64,000 bases of DNA from NCBI RefSeq assembly GCF_014054525.1, contig NZ_CP059564.1, forward strand, positions 196,357 through 260,356, in the 5' to 3' direction. A program made the position numbers and the translations under genes. This DNA comes from Alysiella filiformis. Lineage in GTDB: Bacteria > Pseudomonadota > Gammaproteobacteria > Burkholderiales > Neisseriaceae. Below, one piece after another: positions 1 through 8,939 of this stretch (position 1 is the stretch's first letter; the number at the start of each line of letters is the position of its first letter). Below the pieces are notes generated by a model that saw nothing but the letters and a program-made list of their open reading frames with translations, was not told the origin of the DNA and did not search any database.

Positions 1-80
1 ACGGTTAAAAGATGCCAAAAAGCGTAAATCGGGATAAGGCACACCAATACGGTTTTGAAGGTTTCCCAAAATTCATTCAT
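1..80 (-). CDS. Partial membrane protein, N-terminal 26 codons
   Basis: An ATG read on the minus strand at 80-78 opens a frame that runs without a stop to the window edge. A purine-rich ribosome site (AAGGA) lies a few bases upstream. The visible residues form a short polar start (MNEFWETFK) followed by a hydrophobic stretch (TVLVCLIPIYAFW), as in an inner-membrane protein with an N-terminal transmembrane helix. The family cannot be named from so little sequence. It points away from the downstream DUF1543 gene, in the same orientation. Confidence 0.45.
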   Translation of the reverse strand, partial: MNEFWETFKTVLVCLIPIYAFWHLLT

Positions 81-183
81 GTTTTTTCCTTTTCAGGCTG
101 CCTGAAAAACGCATTATTATACCGCGACTTAACCCAAAACACACCCTATTTGTTTCCGCCATTTTGCCCCATGACACACATCA

Positions 184-681
184 TCAAATGGGTAAATAAC
201 CTTGAAATTCAATCGCTTTTGCTTGACCATTTGGATTGGGGCGCAAATGGACAAACCAATCGTGAAATTGATTGAGCTGCAAAATATTGTCCACATCTTT
301 CAAATTGTCTTTGTGCTGCTGATTGGCGTGCGGCAACAGCGTGGCAAGGGCTTGGCGTTTCGCGTCTTGCTCATCGCTTGCCACAAACAAATCAAAGGCG
401 TGCAATTCCGCCAAATCGCCCTCTTGATACGCCCCCACATTCACAAAAAACAATTTTTCAGGCAATTCATGGGCTTGATTTTGCAAGACAATATCGTAGC
501 CAGCCACCCAGTTGATTTCGCGCCAACCGTCTATGTGCAAACGCGCATCGGTGTGCGCCCAAATGCGTTTCAAATCGGCAAAAGCCGCTTGGGGCGTGGG
601 CGCAACGGCAAATTGCACATCGTGCATTTCCAAATTGGCGTGTGGCATTTGTATGCCCAAATAAAATTGGTAGAGTTTCAT
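184..681 (-). CDS. DUF1543 domain protein
   Basis: A 165-residue protein with the family's typical opening (KLYQFYLGIQMPHANLEMHD) and a later 'HDVQFAVAP' block. DUF1543 proteins are small, soluble, cytoplasmic and uncharacterised; the domain is usually seen once or twice per protein, and here two similar halves may be present ('HDVQFAVA' and 'HAFDLFVASDEQDAK'). The start has a clear AAAGGAAAA ribosome site. It stands as a single gene between DUS-rich spacers, so context gives no hint of its role. The family assignment is fairly sure; the function is unknown. Confidence 0.75.
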   Translation of the reverse strand: MKLYQFYLGIQMPHANLEMHDVQFAVAPTPQAAFADLKRIWAHTDARLHIDGWREINWVAGYDIVLQNQAHELPEKLFFVNVGAYQEGDLAELHAFDLFVASDEQDAKRQALATLLPHANQQHKDNLKDVDNILQLNQFHDWFVHLRPNPNGQAKAIEFQGYLPI

Positions 682-728
682 GTTGATTTTCCTTTGTTTT
701 TTTGGATTTCAGGCTGCCTGAAACTTCA

Positions 729-2042
729 TTAACGCACACGTTTCACAATGGGCAAGCCTGTTTTTTGGTGGATTTGGTTGATGATTTTTTCTGCCGAATC
801 GCTTTTGCCCAAAAACACATCGTGGCTGCCTGCAACACCAATCAACCAAATTTCATTGTTCACCTCCCACGATATGCCGATAAATTCATCAATCGCTTGC
901 GTTTTTTCAGGCAGCCAACGCAGAAAAGGGTTCATTTTGTGGTAGGTCAAACGGTTGGTGGACGCGTCAAACGTCAATTTGCGCGACAAAAACGCATTGC
1001 GCCAAATGTCCACCAAAGCAGAAACAATCAGCAACACCAACAGCATGCCCGAAAAAACCGACTCGCCAGACGACCCAAACACATTTAGCAATAAAATCAA
1101 TGCACCAATCAACACCAGCAAAACGGTGTTCATCAACAACTTTTTGCGTGAAAACAACGCAAATTCAGCCGATTGCCGCACCAAATGGCGATGAATTTGT
1201 GGCACATCTTTTTGGGGAAAAGTTTTATCTAATTGATTATATTGATACATTTTCCAAGTCGCATAGCCCCCCGACCAAGCATAAGCCGTAAAAGCCCAGC
1301 CCAATATTGCCCAAAGCAACACCAAAAACCCATTTTCAGCCAGCCCAAAAGCCGCATAAAACAAACCACCGCCCATCGCCGCCCACACCGTTGCCCAAAT
1401 GCCACGCAAAATCAATATGCCATTACTGGGGCGTTGGGCGTGGGCTGCCAGCGCGGTTTGTGCTGCGGCTGCCCGAAAATGCGTGGGGTAAGCAGCGCGT
1501 TCGCCTTGTGCCGCGTGGTCAATGTGGCTCAAACCCAACATCGGCAACTGCATGATTTTGGAGATTTTTTGATATTCAGATTGGAGATTCAGGCTGCCCC
1601 CTTGATTGGGGAAAATGCGGTTAATTTCCGTTTCGCTCACGCCATCTTGGTGCAACAAAATCATGCGCCCATATTGTGCGGTGTGCGCCGAATAAACAGC
1701 CTCTGCTTTAATGCCAACAAATTGATTGATATGATGAATTTCCAAATCATGCCATGTGTTGATGTGCCATTGCCCCAAAATTAATTGACGCGAATTGGGG
1801 TCGTAACGCCACAATTTAATTTGACACAATTTGCGTACCACCCACCACAAAGCCACGCTCCAAATGGCAAACCACAAACCGTCCCACAACCATGTTGTGG
1901 CATGACTTGGCACATCAAAAACCTGTAAATACAACAACAAAGCCATATCCCATGCCTTGCCCAACCAGAAAAAACCCAACAAACAAAGCAGAAACACACA
2001 CAATAGCATGCGGTCGTTCCCAAAAACATGATGGCGAAACAT
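729..2042 (-). CDS. Multi-pass membrane protein of unknown function
   Basis: A 437-residue protein with about six hydrophobic segments: near residues 12-32 and 52-70, then a pair at 210-255, then a pair at 305-345. Between them are soluble blocks, one at 75-160 (rich in W, H and I) and one at the C-terminus (355-437) that resemble small beta-rich PH-like domains of bacterial membrane proteins. The two halves look alike in plan (two TMs followed by a soluble domain with 'R.L....W' and 'IDEFIGI'), suggesting internal duplication. The start is set by an AAAAGGAAAAACC ribosome site. No catalytic motif was recognised and I cannot assign a function. Confidence 0.7.
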   Translation of the reverse strand: MFRHHVFGNDRMLLCVFLLCLLGFFWLGKAWDMALLLYLQVFDVPSHATTWLWDGLWFAIWSVALWWVVRKLCQIKLWRYDPNSRQLILGQWHINTWHDLEIHHINQFVGIKAEAVYSAHTAQYGRMILLHQDGVSETEINRIFPNQGGSLNLQSEYQKISKIMQLPMLGLSHIDHAAQGERAAYPTHFRAAAAQTALAAHAQRPSNGILILRGIWATVWAAMGGGLFYAAFGLAENGFLVLLWAILGWAFTAYAWSGGYATWKMYQYNQLDKTFPQKDVPQIHRHLVRQSAEFALFSRKKLLMNTVLLVLIGALILLLNVFGSSGESVFSGMLLVLLIVSALVDIWRNAFLSRKLTFDASTNRLTYHKMNPFLRWLPEKTQAIDEFIGISWEVNNEIWLIGVAGSHDVFLGKSDSAEKIINQIHQKTGLPIVKRVR

Positions 2043-2103
2043 GGTTTTTCCTTTTCAATGGATTGAATTTCATCATCAAAATGGCGTTCAGGCAGCCTGA
2101 AAA

Positions 2104-2895
2104 TCACACGTTCACATAAATTTCCGATTTGGCAAACAACACCGCTTGCCCACCCAAAATCATGCGTTCGCCTTTGATTTCGCCATGCAAAATGCCACTT
2201 CTTGCGCTGGCTTGATAGCCGATTAAGCGATTTTTGCCCAACACCTTTGCCCAATAAGGCAAAATATGGCAATGCCCACTGCCACACACAGGGTCTTCGC
2301 CAATCCCAAGTTTAGGGGCAAATGAACGTGAAATGCAGTCAAATTGCGTGCTTTGGGCGGTAAAATGACACAAAAGTCCGTCTAATTGTGCGATTTTGGC
2401 ATGGTCTGCTTGGTAATTTTTGACCACATTTTCATCATCAAAAACACACAATAAATCGCGCCCCAAATACACTTCTTTCGGCATCACGCCCAAAATCGCG
2501 CCAATTTGTGCCACATTTTCCAGCTTTTGCAATTCAAATACAGGAAAGTCCATTAAAAACAAATCATCTTGTTTTTGCACACTTAATTTGCCAACTTGGG
2601 TGTGAAAAACCACATTTTCAGGCGGATTTGCCAAAATGTGATGCAACACAAACGCGCTGGCAAGCGTGGCGTGTCCGCATAAATCAATTTCCGCTTTGGG
2701 CGTGAAATAGCGCAATAAAAATTCATCGCCTTGCGGCACAATAAAGGCGGTTTCGGACAAATTGTTTTCTTGGGCAATGTGCAACAAAATGCGGTCGTCC
2801 AGCCAATTATCCAATAAACACACCGCCGCAGGATTGCCCTTAAATATTTGATTGGTAAAGGCATCAACGGTAAATTGGCGTATGGTTTGGGGCAT
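2104..2895 (-). CDS. PhzF-family isomerase/epimerase-like protein
   Basis: A 263-residue protein of the PhzF (phenazine biosynthesis-like) fold, close to the usual 260-300. It has the N-terminal 'FTVDAFTNQIFKGNPAAVC' signature, the conserved 'NLSETAF' block with the catalytic-type glutamate at residue 48, 'ELD/IDLCGHATLAS' at about 87-100, and the C-terminal 'GEDPVCGSGH' loop. PhzF-like enzymes act as cofactor-free isomerases, but most members, including YddE of E. coli, have no known substrate. No phenazine genes are nearby, so a role in phenazine synthesis is unlikely. It is a single gene with a good ribosome site (AGGAAAAAAC). Confidence 0.85.
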   Translation of the reverse strand: MPQTIRQFTVDAFTNQIFKGNPAAVCLLDNWLDDRILLHIAQENNLSETAFIVPQGDEFLLRYFTPKAEIDLCGHATLASAFVLHHILANPPENVVFHTQVGKLSVQKQDDLFLMDFPVFELQKLENVAQIGAILGVMPKEVYLGRDLLCVFDDENVVKNYQADHAKIAQLDGLLCHFTAQSTQFDCISRSFAPKLGIGEDPVCGSGHCHILPYWAKVLGKNRLIGYQASARSGILHGEIKGERMILGGQAVLFAKSEIYVNV

Positions 2896-2930
2896 GTTTT
2901 TTCCTAAAATTAATGGGGGCTTGGGATTTC

Positions 2931-3078
2931 AGGCTGCCTTTTGTTACCCTACAAAAATAAAACATTGCCCACAATCGTTAATATACCACCATCTGCTCCC
3001 TCTCCTTTGGGAGAGGGCTGGGGAGAGGGAATAGGTGAGTGGCAAACAAAAAATTGTAGGGTAATAAAAGGCAGCCTG
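2931..3078. repeat. Composite inverted repeat bounded by DUS halves
   Basis: The ends are inverted copies of GGCTGCCTTTT...ACCCTAC and GTAGGGT...AAAAGGCAGCC. Inside lies one copy of the CCCTCTCC...GGGAGAGGGCTGGGGAGAGGG element found at seven other places in the window. The layout resembles a small non-autonomous mobile element. It sits between the stop of prfC and the PhzF-like gene and probably also affects transcript ends. Confidence 0.6.
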
Positions 3079-3083
3079 AAAAA

Positions 3084-4685
3084 TCAATCATTCAAATTAA
3101 CCGAATGCTCGCGCGTTTCGTGGAACACAATGTCTTTCCAACGCTCTTGGGTCAAATTCAAATTCACGCGATTGGGCGCGAGATACGCCAAATTGCCGCC
3201 TGCGTCTGTCGCCAAATTGGCGGCATTGGCTTTTTCAAATTCCGCCAATTTTTTCTTGTCATCGCAGGAAACCCAACGCGCCGACCACACCGACACATTG
3301 TCAAACACCGCTTCCACACCATATTCTGCCGCCAATCGTGCCGTTACCACCTCAAATTGCAACACGCCCACCGCGCCCAAAATCAAATCCGCGCCCGAAT
3401 GCGGTTTGAACACCTGCACCGCGCCTTCTTCGCCCAACTGTTGCAAACCTTTTTGCAACTGTTTCATTTTAAGCGGATTTTTAATGCGGACGCTGCGGAA
3501 TAATTCGGGCGCGAAAAACGGAATGCCTGTAAACGCCAACATTTCGCCTTCGGAAAAACTGTCGCCAATCTGAATGTTGCCGTGATTGGGAATGCCGATG
3601 ATGTCGCCCGCGTAGGCTTCTTCCGCCAACTCGCGCTCGTGCGACATAAAGGTAACCACGCTGCTGGCTGAAATTTCACGGTTGATGCGTAAGTGCTTGA
3701 TTTTCATGCCGCGTTCAAATTTGCCCGAACACACGCGCAAAAAGGCAATGCGGTCGCGGTGTTTTGGGTCCATATTGGCTTGAATTTTAAAGATAAATCC
3801 TGAAAATTTTGGCTCTTCGGGTTGCACATCGCGCACGGTGGCATGGCGTGGTTTGGGTGCAGGCGCCCAATCAATCAGCGAATTCAAAATTTCTTGCACG
3901 CCAAAATTGTTAATCGCTGAACCGAAAAACACAGGAGTCAGGCTGCCTGAAAGAAATTCGCCCAAATCAAATTCGTTGGACGCGGCTTGCACCAACTCAA
4001 TTTCATCACGAAGTTGTTGAATTTCCATAGGGAATTTTTTATCCAACTCGGGATTGTCTATGCCTTTGAGGATGTCAAATTCGTGGGGCAATTTTTCGCC
4101 ACCTGCTTCAAACAGGTAAATTTCATCGTTCAAAATGTGGTACACGCCCTTGAAATTTTTGCCCATGCCGATGGGCCAAGTTACGGGCGCACAACGGATT
4201 TTCAAAATGTTTTCCACTTCGTCCAGCAATTCCAAGCTGTCGCGCACTTCGCGGTCGTATTTGTTCATGAAGGTAACGATGGGCGTGTTGCGCATGCGGC
4301 AAACATTCAATAATTTAATGGTTTGCGCTTCCACGCCTTTTGCCGCGTCAATCACCATCAGTGCGCTGTCCACCGCCGTGAGTACGCGGTAGGTGTCTTC
4401 GGAAAAGTCTTGGTGTCCAGGGGTGTCCAGCAGATTGACGGTGTGGTCTTTGTATTCAAATTGCATGACGCTGGACGCAACGGAAATGCCGCGCTGTTGC
4501 TCAATTTCCATCCAGTCGGAAGTGGCGAATTTGCCTGTTTTTTTGCCTTTTACCGTGCCTGCGCTCTGAATCGCGCCTGAAAACAGCAGCAATTTTTCGG
4601 TTAAGGTGGTTTTGCCCGCGTCGGGGTGGGAAATAATCGCAAAAGTGCGGCGTTTTTGAACGTGTGCTAATAATTCTGCTGACAT
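3084..4685 (-). CDS. prfC: Peptide chain release factor 3
   Basis: A 533-residue GTPase, matching the usual 525-535 of RF3. It promotes recycling of RF1/RF2 from the ribosome after peptide release. The G1 motif 'SHPDAGKTT' lies near residue 19, G3 '[14 protein letters not shown]' near 87, and G4 'NKYDRE' near 142. The later elongation-factor-like domains follow ('[10 protein letters not shown]', '[14 protein letters not shown]'). The C-terminal region with 'VGVLQFEVV' is complete. It is a single gene, preceded by a DUS inverted pair and a weak GAGAAAA ribosome site. No oddities seen. Confidence 0.97.
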   Translation of the reverse strand: MSAELLAHVQKRRTFAIISHPDAGKTTLTEKLLLFSGAIQSAGTVKGKKTGKFATSDWMEIEQQRGISVASSVMQFEYKDHTVNLLDTPGHQDFSEDTYRVLTAVDSALMVIDAAKGVEAQTIKLLNVCRMRNTPIVTFMNKYDREVRDSLELLDEVENILKIRCAPVTWPIGMGKNFKGVYHILNDEIYLFEAGGEKLPHEFDILKGIDNPELDKKFPMEIQQLRDEIELVQAASNEFDLGEFLSGSLTPVFFGSAINNFGVQEILNSLIDWAPAPKPRHATVRDVQPEEPKFSGFIFKIQANMDPKHRDRIAFLRVCSGKFERGMKIKHLRINREISASSVVTFMSHERELAEEAYAGDIIGIPNHGNIQIGDSFSEGEMLAFTGIPFFAPELFRSVRIKNPLKMKQLQKGLQQLGEEGAVQVFKPHSGADLILGAVGVLQFEVVTARLAAEYGVEAVFDNVSVWSARWVSCDDKKKLAEFEKANAANLATDAGGNLAYLAPNRVNLNLTQERWKDIVFHETREHSVNLND

Positions 4686-4721
4686 GGTTTTTTCTCAAAT
4701 TCAATCAAAGATAAAAAAGGT

Positions 4722-4757
4722 TTCAGGCAGCCTGAACATCACTTCGGCTGCCTGAAA
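4722..4757. terminator. DUS inverted pair
   Basis: Two facing uptake sequences (TTTCAGGCAGCC and GGCTGCCTGAAA) separated by about a dozen bases can form a 12-bp stem. It lies just downstream of the 171-residue exported protein (minus strand), a position typical of DUS pairs serving as transcription terminators in Neisseriaceae. No strong T-run follows, so termination is only likely. Confidence 0.4.
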
Positions 4758-4769
4758 ATAAACGGGCAT

Positions 4770-5285
4770 TTATTCGGATTCGGGTGGCGCAACTTCGCTG
4801 GCGGATTCGGTTTCAGGCTGCGGCATTTCTTCGTTGGTGCTGCTGCCTGAAAACAAAGTTTGCTCGCTTTTGCGCAATTTGAAGCCGCTTCCGTCTTGAT
4901 TGGTGCAAGTCAATCCTGAATATTCACTTTTGCACGACCAGCCCTGACCGCGCATTTCTGCACCGTATTTCAACACGGGTGCGTCAAATTGCACGGGCAA
5001 ATGGGTGTGGCAAGGGCGGTCGGCGGCACCCTGTGCGGGCAAAATGAATTCGTATCCCCAACCGTTGCTGCATTGGTCGGCAAGTTCATATTGGGGCAGC
5101 ACCAAGGGTGTAACCATGGTGCAAGCCACGCCATGCCATGCGGCGCGATTTTGGCTTTCATCGGCGGGCAAATCGCCACCGCAAATCACGTTGCTACTGG
5201 GCATTTGGAAATTCAAACTGTATGTTTGAGCAGACAAAAATGGGCTGCTTGCCAGCAAAATCAGGGAAAGAAGTGTTTTTTTCAT
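4770..5285 (-). CDS. Exported protein resembling DUF6636
   Basis: A 171-residue protein with a clear signal peptide (MKKTLLSLILLASSPFLSAQ). The mature part has several cysteines ('NVICGGD', 'VACTM', 'DQCSNGW', 'GWSCKSEYSGLTCTNQDG'). The C-terminal block resembles DUF6636-type periplasmic proteins in which 'W.C....G.TC....G.GF.L' recurs. The tail is acidic and Ser/Glu-rich. Its ATG shares one base with the stop of fdx (TGATG), implying translational coupling with the ferredoxin gene. Function unknown; disulfide-bonded periplasmic location is inferred. Confidence 0.65.
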   Translation of the reverse strand: MKKTLLSLILLASSPFLSAQTYSLNFQMPSSNVICGGDLPADESQNRAAWHGVACTMVTPLVLPQYELADQCSNGWGYEFILPAQGAADRPCHTHLPVQFDAPVLKYGAEMRGQGWSCKSEYSGLTCTNQDGSGFKLRKSEQTLFSGSSTNEEMPQPETESASEVAPPESE

Positions 5286-5623
5286 CAGTGTTCACGAGCG
5301 TGGTTGATGGTGTATTTGGGGATTTCCACGACCAAATCTTCATTGGCAACAATGGCTTGGCAACTTAAACGCGATTCTGCTTCCAAACCCCATGCTTGGT
5401 CAAGCAAATCTTCTTCCAATTCGGTGGGTTCGGTTAAGCTGCTGAATCCTTTGCGAATAATCACATGGCAAGTGGTGCAAGCACATGATTTATCGCAAGC
5501 GTGTTCAATTTCAATGTGGTGTTCGAGCAGCAAATCGCACACGTTTTGACCAGCAGGCACATTTTCAATGATTTTGCCTTCGGGGCAGAGTTCGGCGTGG
5601 GGTAAAATGGTGATTTTTGGCAT
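5285..5623 (-). CDS. fdx: [2Fe-2S] ferredoxin of the ISC type
   Basis: A 112-residue adrenodoxin-like ferredoxin, the size expected for Fdx that serves iron-sulfur cluster assembly. The cluster ligands are Cys43-X5-Cys49-X2-Cys52 and Cys88 ('RLSCQAIV'); Cys47 is an extra cysteine also seen in many Isc ferredoxins. It acts as an electron carrier in the cytoplasm. No other isc genes are adjacent in this window. The downstream exported-protein gene overlaps its stop by one base. Confidence 0.92.
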   Translation of the reverse strand: MPKITILPHAELCPEGKIIENVPAGQNVCDLLLEHHIEIEHACDKSCACTTCHVIIRKGFSSLTEPTELEEDLLDQAWGLEAESRLSCQAIVANEDLVVEIPKYTINHAREH

Positions 5624-5664
5624 GATTGTGTTTCTTAAATGATTTAAAAATCTGAATTATACGG

Positions 5665-5706
5665 AAAAAGCTGCCTGAAAACCAAATTATTCTGTTTTCA
5701 GGCAGC
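5665..5706 (-). terminator. DUS-pair terminator of gpmA
   Basis: Inverted uptake sequences GCTGCCTGAAAAC (5670-5682) and GTTTTCAGGCAGC (5694-5706) make a 13-bp perfect stem. Read on the minus strand it is followed by five T residues (5665-5669). This is a good intrinsic terminator for gpmA and a clear example of DUS doing double duty. Confidence 0.75.
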
Positions 5707-5726
5707 CTGAATCAATTTTTTGTTTT

Positions 5727-6410
5727 TCAGAGATAAAATTTCTCAATCACATTCAGTTGTGCGTCCAAGCGATAAACCAAGGGCTGACCTGTGGGAATTT
5801 CCAAGCCCATGATGTCGTCATCGGAAATGCCTTCAATGTGTTTTGCCAAAGCGCGCAGCGAATTGCCGTGCGCCGCCACCAACACGCGCTTGCCCGATAA
5901 CACGGCTGGCGCAATTTGGTCGTGCCAAAATGGCAACACGCGTTCCAAAGTTACTTTCAAATTTTCGCCATCTGGCACCACATCGCTGGGCAGGTGGGCA
6001 TAGCGGCGGTCGTTGTGGGCGGAAAATTCATCGTTTTTGTCCAACAAGGGGGGCAAAGTATCGTAGCTTCTGCGCCAAATGTGTACTTGTTCATCGCCAT
6101 ATTTTTCGGCGGTTTGTTTTTTGTCCAAGCCTTGCAGTTGTCCGTAGTGGCGTTCGTTTAAACGCCATGTTTTGATTTGTGGCACCCACAGTTGGTCGGA
6201 TTCTTCCAAAACAATATTGCAGGTTTTGATGGCGCGGGTCAGCACCGATGTGAAGGCAAGGTCAAATTCATAGCCTGCAGCTTTGATTTTGCGTCCTGCT
6301 TCTTGGGCTTCGGCAATGCCTTGTTCGCTCAATTTGACATCGCGCCAGCCTGTAAACAGGTTTTTGGCGTTCCACTCGCTCAAACCGTGGCGGATAAATA
6401 CCAGTTCCAT
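5727..6410 (-). CDS. gpmA: 2,3-bisphosphoglycerate-dependent phosphoglycerate mutase
   Basis: A 227-residue glycolytic enzyme interconverting 3- and 2-phosphoglycerate. The phosphohistidine motif '[10 protein letters not shown]' is at residues 5-14, followed by 'NLFTGW.D..LSEQG', '[11 protein letters not shown]' and the second catalytic region '[13 protein letters not shown]'. The length matches the Neisseria enzymes. It is a single gene with a strong AAGGAAAC ribosome site and a DUS-pair terminator. Confidence 0.97.
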   Translation of the reverse strand: MELVFIRHGLSEWNAKNLFTGWRDVKLSEQGIAEAQEAGRKIKAAGYEFDLAFTSVLTRAIKTCNIVLEESDQLWVPQIKTWRLNERHYGQLQGLDKKQTAEKYGDEQVHIWRRSYDTLPPLLDKNDEFSAHNDRRYAHLPSDVVPDGENLKVTLERVLPFWHDQIAPAVLSGKRVLVAAHGNSLRALAKHIEGISDDDIMGLEIPTGQPLVYRLDAQLNVIEKFYL

Positions 6411-6471
6411 ATTGTTTCCTTGTTGTTGAATAAATGATTGAAAAACGGCATTTTAACGGATTTTCATTTTT

Positions 6472-6747
6472 TCAGGCAGCCTGAAAATAATAAACAATGT
6501 AAATCGCAAACAAAATCAAGGGTACAAATTGCCACAGTGCGTGTTTTTGCGTGATTTTATCGGCTTTCAAACGCGCCCCAATGTAGGCAAACAACACCCA
6601 TTTCAACAAAAACACATTGGCACACGCCAAAATAATGCCGTTTACCAACACATCGGCGGCGTTGGCAGGCTGGGCTGCCTGAACGTAAATCGCCAAAATC
6701 AGGGGCAAAATCACAATCGCGACCCAACGTATCAGATTGATGTTCAT
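6472..6747 (-). CDS. Small membrane protein in the plsX operon
   Basis: A 91-residue protein beginning MNINLIRWVAIVILPLIL, chosen because this ATG overlaps the stop of the preceding acyltransferase (ATGA) and is followed at once by a transmembrane helix. Three hydrophobic segments are seen, around residues 5-22, 33-52 and 70-88. The last four residues (FQAA) are encoded by a DUS that contains the end of the gene. It is co-transcribed with plsX and the acyltransferase; no function is known. A longer reading frame upstream lacks support. Confidence 0.65.
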   Translation of the reverse strand: MNINLIRWVAIVILPLILAIYVQAAQPANAADVLVNGIILACANVFLLKWVLFAYIGARLKADKITQKHALWQFVPLILFAIYIVYYFQAA

Positions 6748-7514
6748 GGCTTTTCCTTGATGAGCAAATCGGGATTGGGGCTGTCGGCACACACCACTTC
6801 GCGCAAATAATCTTGCGCTTTGTCTTTTAACACAAAGCGGTCGCATTCAGGCAGCGTTTGCGGTGGCGGCAAGGTGATTTCATTGATTTTAAGATGAATT
6901 TCAGGCAGCCGCGCAATGCGCCACAACGAAACAAAAAAAGGCGTATCCGAAAAAGTGACTTGGCTGGTGCGTTGATTTTGCTCATCATAATAACGCAAAG
7001 CCAACACCTGTACAGGCGCATTGGCATTGATGGCAGCCTGAAACAAAGCCGCTTTGAGCGGCAACACACCATTACCCAAGCTGGTTCGCGCCTCGGGGAA
7101 AAAACACACATTCTTGCCCTGTTGCAAGGCTTGGGCGATGGCGGCATTGATGGGTTCAATGTCTTTGCGGTTGCTGCGGTCTATGAACACCGTGTCTGCG
7201 CTGGCGATGATTTTGCCCACAATCAACCAGTTTTTCAGCTCTTTGGCGGCAATGAAACTGGCAGGAAAATGCGCCATAATCGCCAAAATGTCCAACCACG
7301 AAACGTGATTTGCCACCATCAACACGCCCTGTTGCGGTGGCGATGTGGCGGCAATGTCCACTTTCACATTCAAAATTGCCAAGCCTTGTGCGGCAATGTC
7401 GCGCAAATGCTGTTGTTGGTGTTCAGGCAGCCTGTTTGCCCCATTTTTGAATTGAAAAGCCGTGCGCAACAGCCACATCAGCAGGCGCACAATGCGCCAC
7501 AAAGCGCGTATCAT
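6744..7514 (-). CDS. plsC: 1-acyl-sn-glycerol-3-phosphate acyltransferase (PlsC family)
   Basis: A 256-residue lysophospholipid acyltransferase with the catalytic HX4D motif 'NHVSWLD' near residue 85, the substrate motif 'FPEARTSLGNG' (EGTR-like) near 155, and an N-terminal hydrophobic segment 'LLMWLLRTAF'. It probably transfers an acyl chain to lysophosphatidic acid at the inner membrane. Its ATG overlaps the plsX stop (ATGA); a GTG one codon upstream is an alternative start. Being coupled to plsX, which makes acyl-phosphate for the first acylation, supports the role in phosphatidate synthesis. Paralogues of the family (NlaA, NlaB) exist in Neisseria, so the exact orthologue is uncertain. 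Confidence 0.88.
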   Translation of the reverse strand: MIRALWRIVRLLMWLLRTAFQFKNGANRLPEHQQQHLRDIAAQGLAILNVKVDIAATSPPQQGVLMVANHVSWLDILAIMAHFPASFIAAKELKNWLIVGKIIASADTVFIDRSNRKDIEPINAAIAQALQQGKNVCFFPEARTSLGNGVLPLKAALFQAAINANAPVQVLALRYYDEQNQRTSQVTFSDTPFFVSLWRIARLPEIHLKINEITLPPPQTLPECDRFVLKDKAQDYLREVVCADSPNPDLLIKEKP

Positions 7515-8578
7515 CACACTTCCCCATCTGCCATTTGTTCTTGTTGTTTCAACAATTTGCGTTCATTAAACGCCTCCAACTGCGCCGCCACGCCCGAGGC
7601 GATTTTGTCCAAACTGTTGGTTTGCGCTTCGTGATAGGCTTCTTCCAAAGCATAGGCAAAGCCAACCGCGTCTGTGCCACCATGACTTTTAATCACAATG
7701 CCGCGCAAACCCAAAAAAATCGCACCATTAAAACGGCGTGGGTCCAGTCGTTTTTTGAAACCATTGAGTGCAGGCAAAGCCGCCATGCCACCCAATTTGG
7801 TTAAAGCATTGCGTTGAAATTCCTGCTTGATGGCACCGCCCATGAATTTGACCGCCCCTTCAATCGTTTTCAAAACAATGTTGCCCACAAAACCATCTGC
7901 CACCACCACATCAATGTCGCCACTGAACACGGCGTTGCCTTCCACATTGCCGACAAAATTCAGGCTGCTTTCTTGCAACAGCGCAAAAGTTTGTTTGACC
8001 ACTTCTGTGCCTTTAATGTCTTCCGTACCCACATTGAGCAAGCCCACACGCGCCGTTTTTTGTTGTGGATTCAATGCGCTGAACAATTCGCTGCCCAGCA
8101 CCGCAAATTGAAAAAGCTGTTCGGCAGAGCAATCCACATTCGCGCCCAAATCCAACATCAACGTTAAATGTTCGCCCTGCGCGGGCAAGAATTTGGCAAT
8201 GGCGGGGCGTTCCACATTCGGCAGCGTTTTCAAGACAAAACGGGCGGTTGCCATAAGCGCACCCGTGTTGCCAGCCGACACAGCCGCTTGTGCTTTGCCG
8301 TTTTTGACCTGTTCAATGGCAACGCGCATGGACGAATCTTTTTTGTTTTTCAAAGCGGCTTGTGGGGCTTCGTCCATGGCAACAATTTGGGTGGTGTGGA
8401 CGATTTCAATGCGATCTAATGGGGCGTTGGCGGCTTTTAAGGCAGCCTGAATTTGGGTTTCATCGCCGACCATAATCAATCGGGCTTGGGGTTGTTGGTT
8501 TAAAAAAGCGGTGGCAGCAGGGGCGGTTACGGCTAAACCGATGTCGCCGCCCATGGCATCAATGGCGAGTGTAATCAT
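7514..8578 (-). CDS. plsX: Phosphate acyltransferase PlsX
   Basis: A 354-residue peripheral membrane enzyme that turns acyl-ACP into acyl-phosphate. The family opening 'ITLAIDAMGGDIG' follows directly from the chosen ATG; the frame upstream of it is not conserved. Also seen are 'VSAGNTGALMA' near 98, 'LDLGANVDC', and 'VADGFVGNIVLKT.EG'. It is followed by the overlapping plsC and the small membrane gene, forming a three-gene phospholipid operon. The rpmF and fabH genes that often flank plsX are not here. Confidence 0.96.
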   Translation of the reverse strand: MITLAIDAMGGDIGLAVTAPAATAFLNQQPQARLIMVGDETQIQAALKAANAPLDRIEIVHTTQIVAMDEAPQAALKNKKDSSMRVAIEQVKNGKAQAAVSAGNTGALMATARFVLKTLPNVERPAIAKFLPAQGEHLTLMLDLGANVDCSAEQLFQFAVLGSELFSALNPQQKTARVGLLNVGTEDIKGTEVVKQTFALLQESSLNFVGNVEGNAVFSGDIDVVVADGFVGNIVLKTIEGAVKFMGGAIKQEFQRNALTKLGGMAALPALNGFKKRLDPRRFNGAIFLGLRGIVIKSHGGTDAVGFAYALEEAYHEAQTNSLDKIASGVAAQLEAFNERKLLKQQEQMADGEV

Positions 8579-8864
8579 GATTGTTTTTGCAAGATAAATG
8601 GCATTTTGCCCATTAAAAATGCACATTTTAGCGCATTTTGGGGCGATTTTGGCGTTTCAGGCAGCCTGAAAGCACACGGCAACACAAGGGCGGCAGGCTT
8701 AAAAAATAATATTGAATCACATTCATGTTTCAGACAGCCTGAAATCAAACCATTGAAATATATTGATGTTTTTAAAAAAACACCCTATCCCATTGCTTGA
8801 CAAAAATGAACCACACCATAACAATGAGCAGAAAATTTTCAGGCAGCCTGAAAAGGAACATTCA

Positions 8865-8939
8865 ATGGAAAACAATAAAATACGAAAAAACACCAACTGC
8901 GTGAGTGCTACACTTGCTTTTATGGAGAAGATAAATTGA
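8865..8939 (+). CDS. Possible 24-codon leader peptide
   Basis: An ATG with an AAAAGGAAC ribosome site opens 24 codons ending in TGA, whose last base is the first base of the next gene's ATG (TGATG). The arrangement fits translational coupling. The peptide is polar and contains one Cys. It may be a real leader, or a degenerate start of the membrane protein that follows. No homology can be judged at this size. Confidence 0.3.
   Translation: MENNKIRKNTNCVSATLAFMEKIN

Noticed and set aside
3084-4685. Other large GTPase such as EF-G or LepA
   Set aside because: Length (533), the 'SHPDAGKTT' and '[14 protein letters not shown]' motifs and domain order fit RF3.
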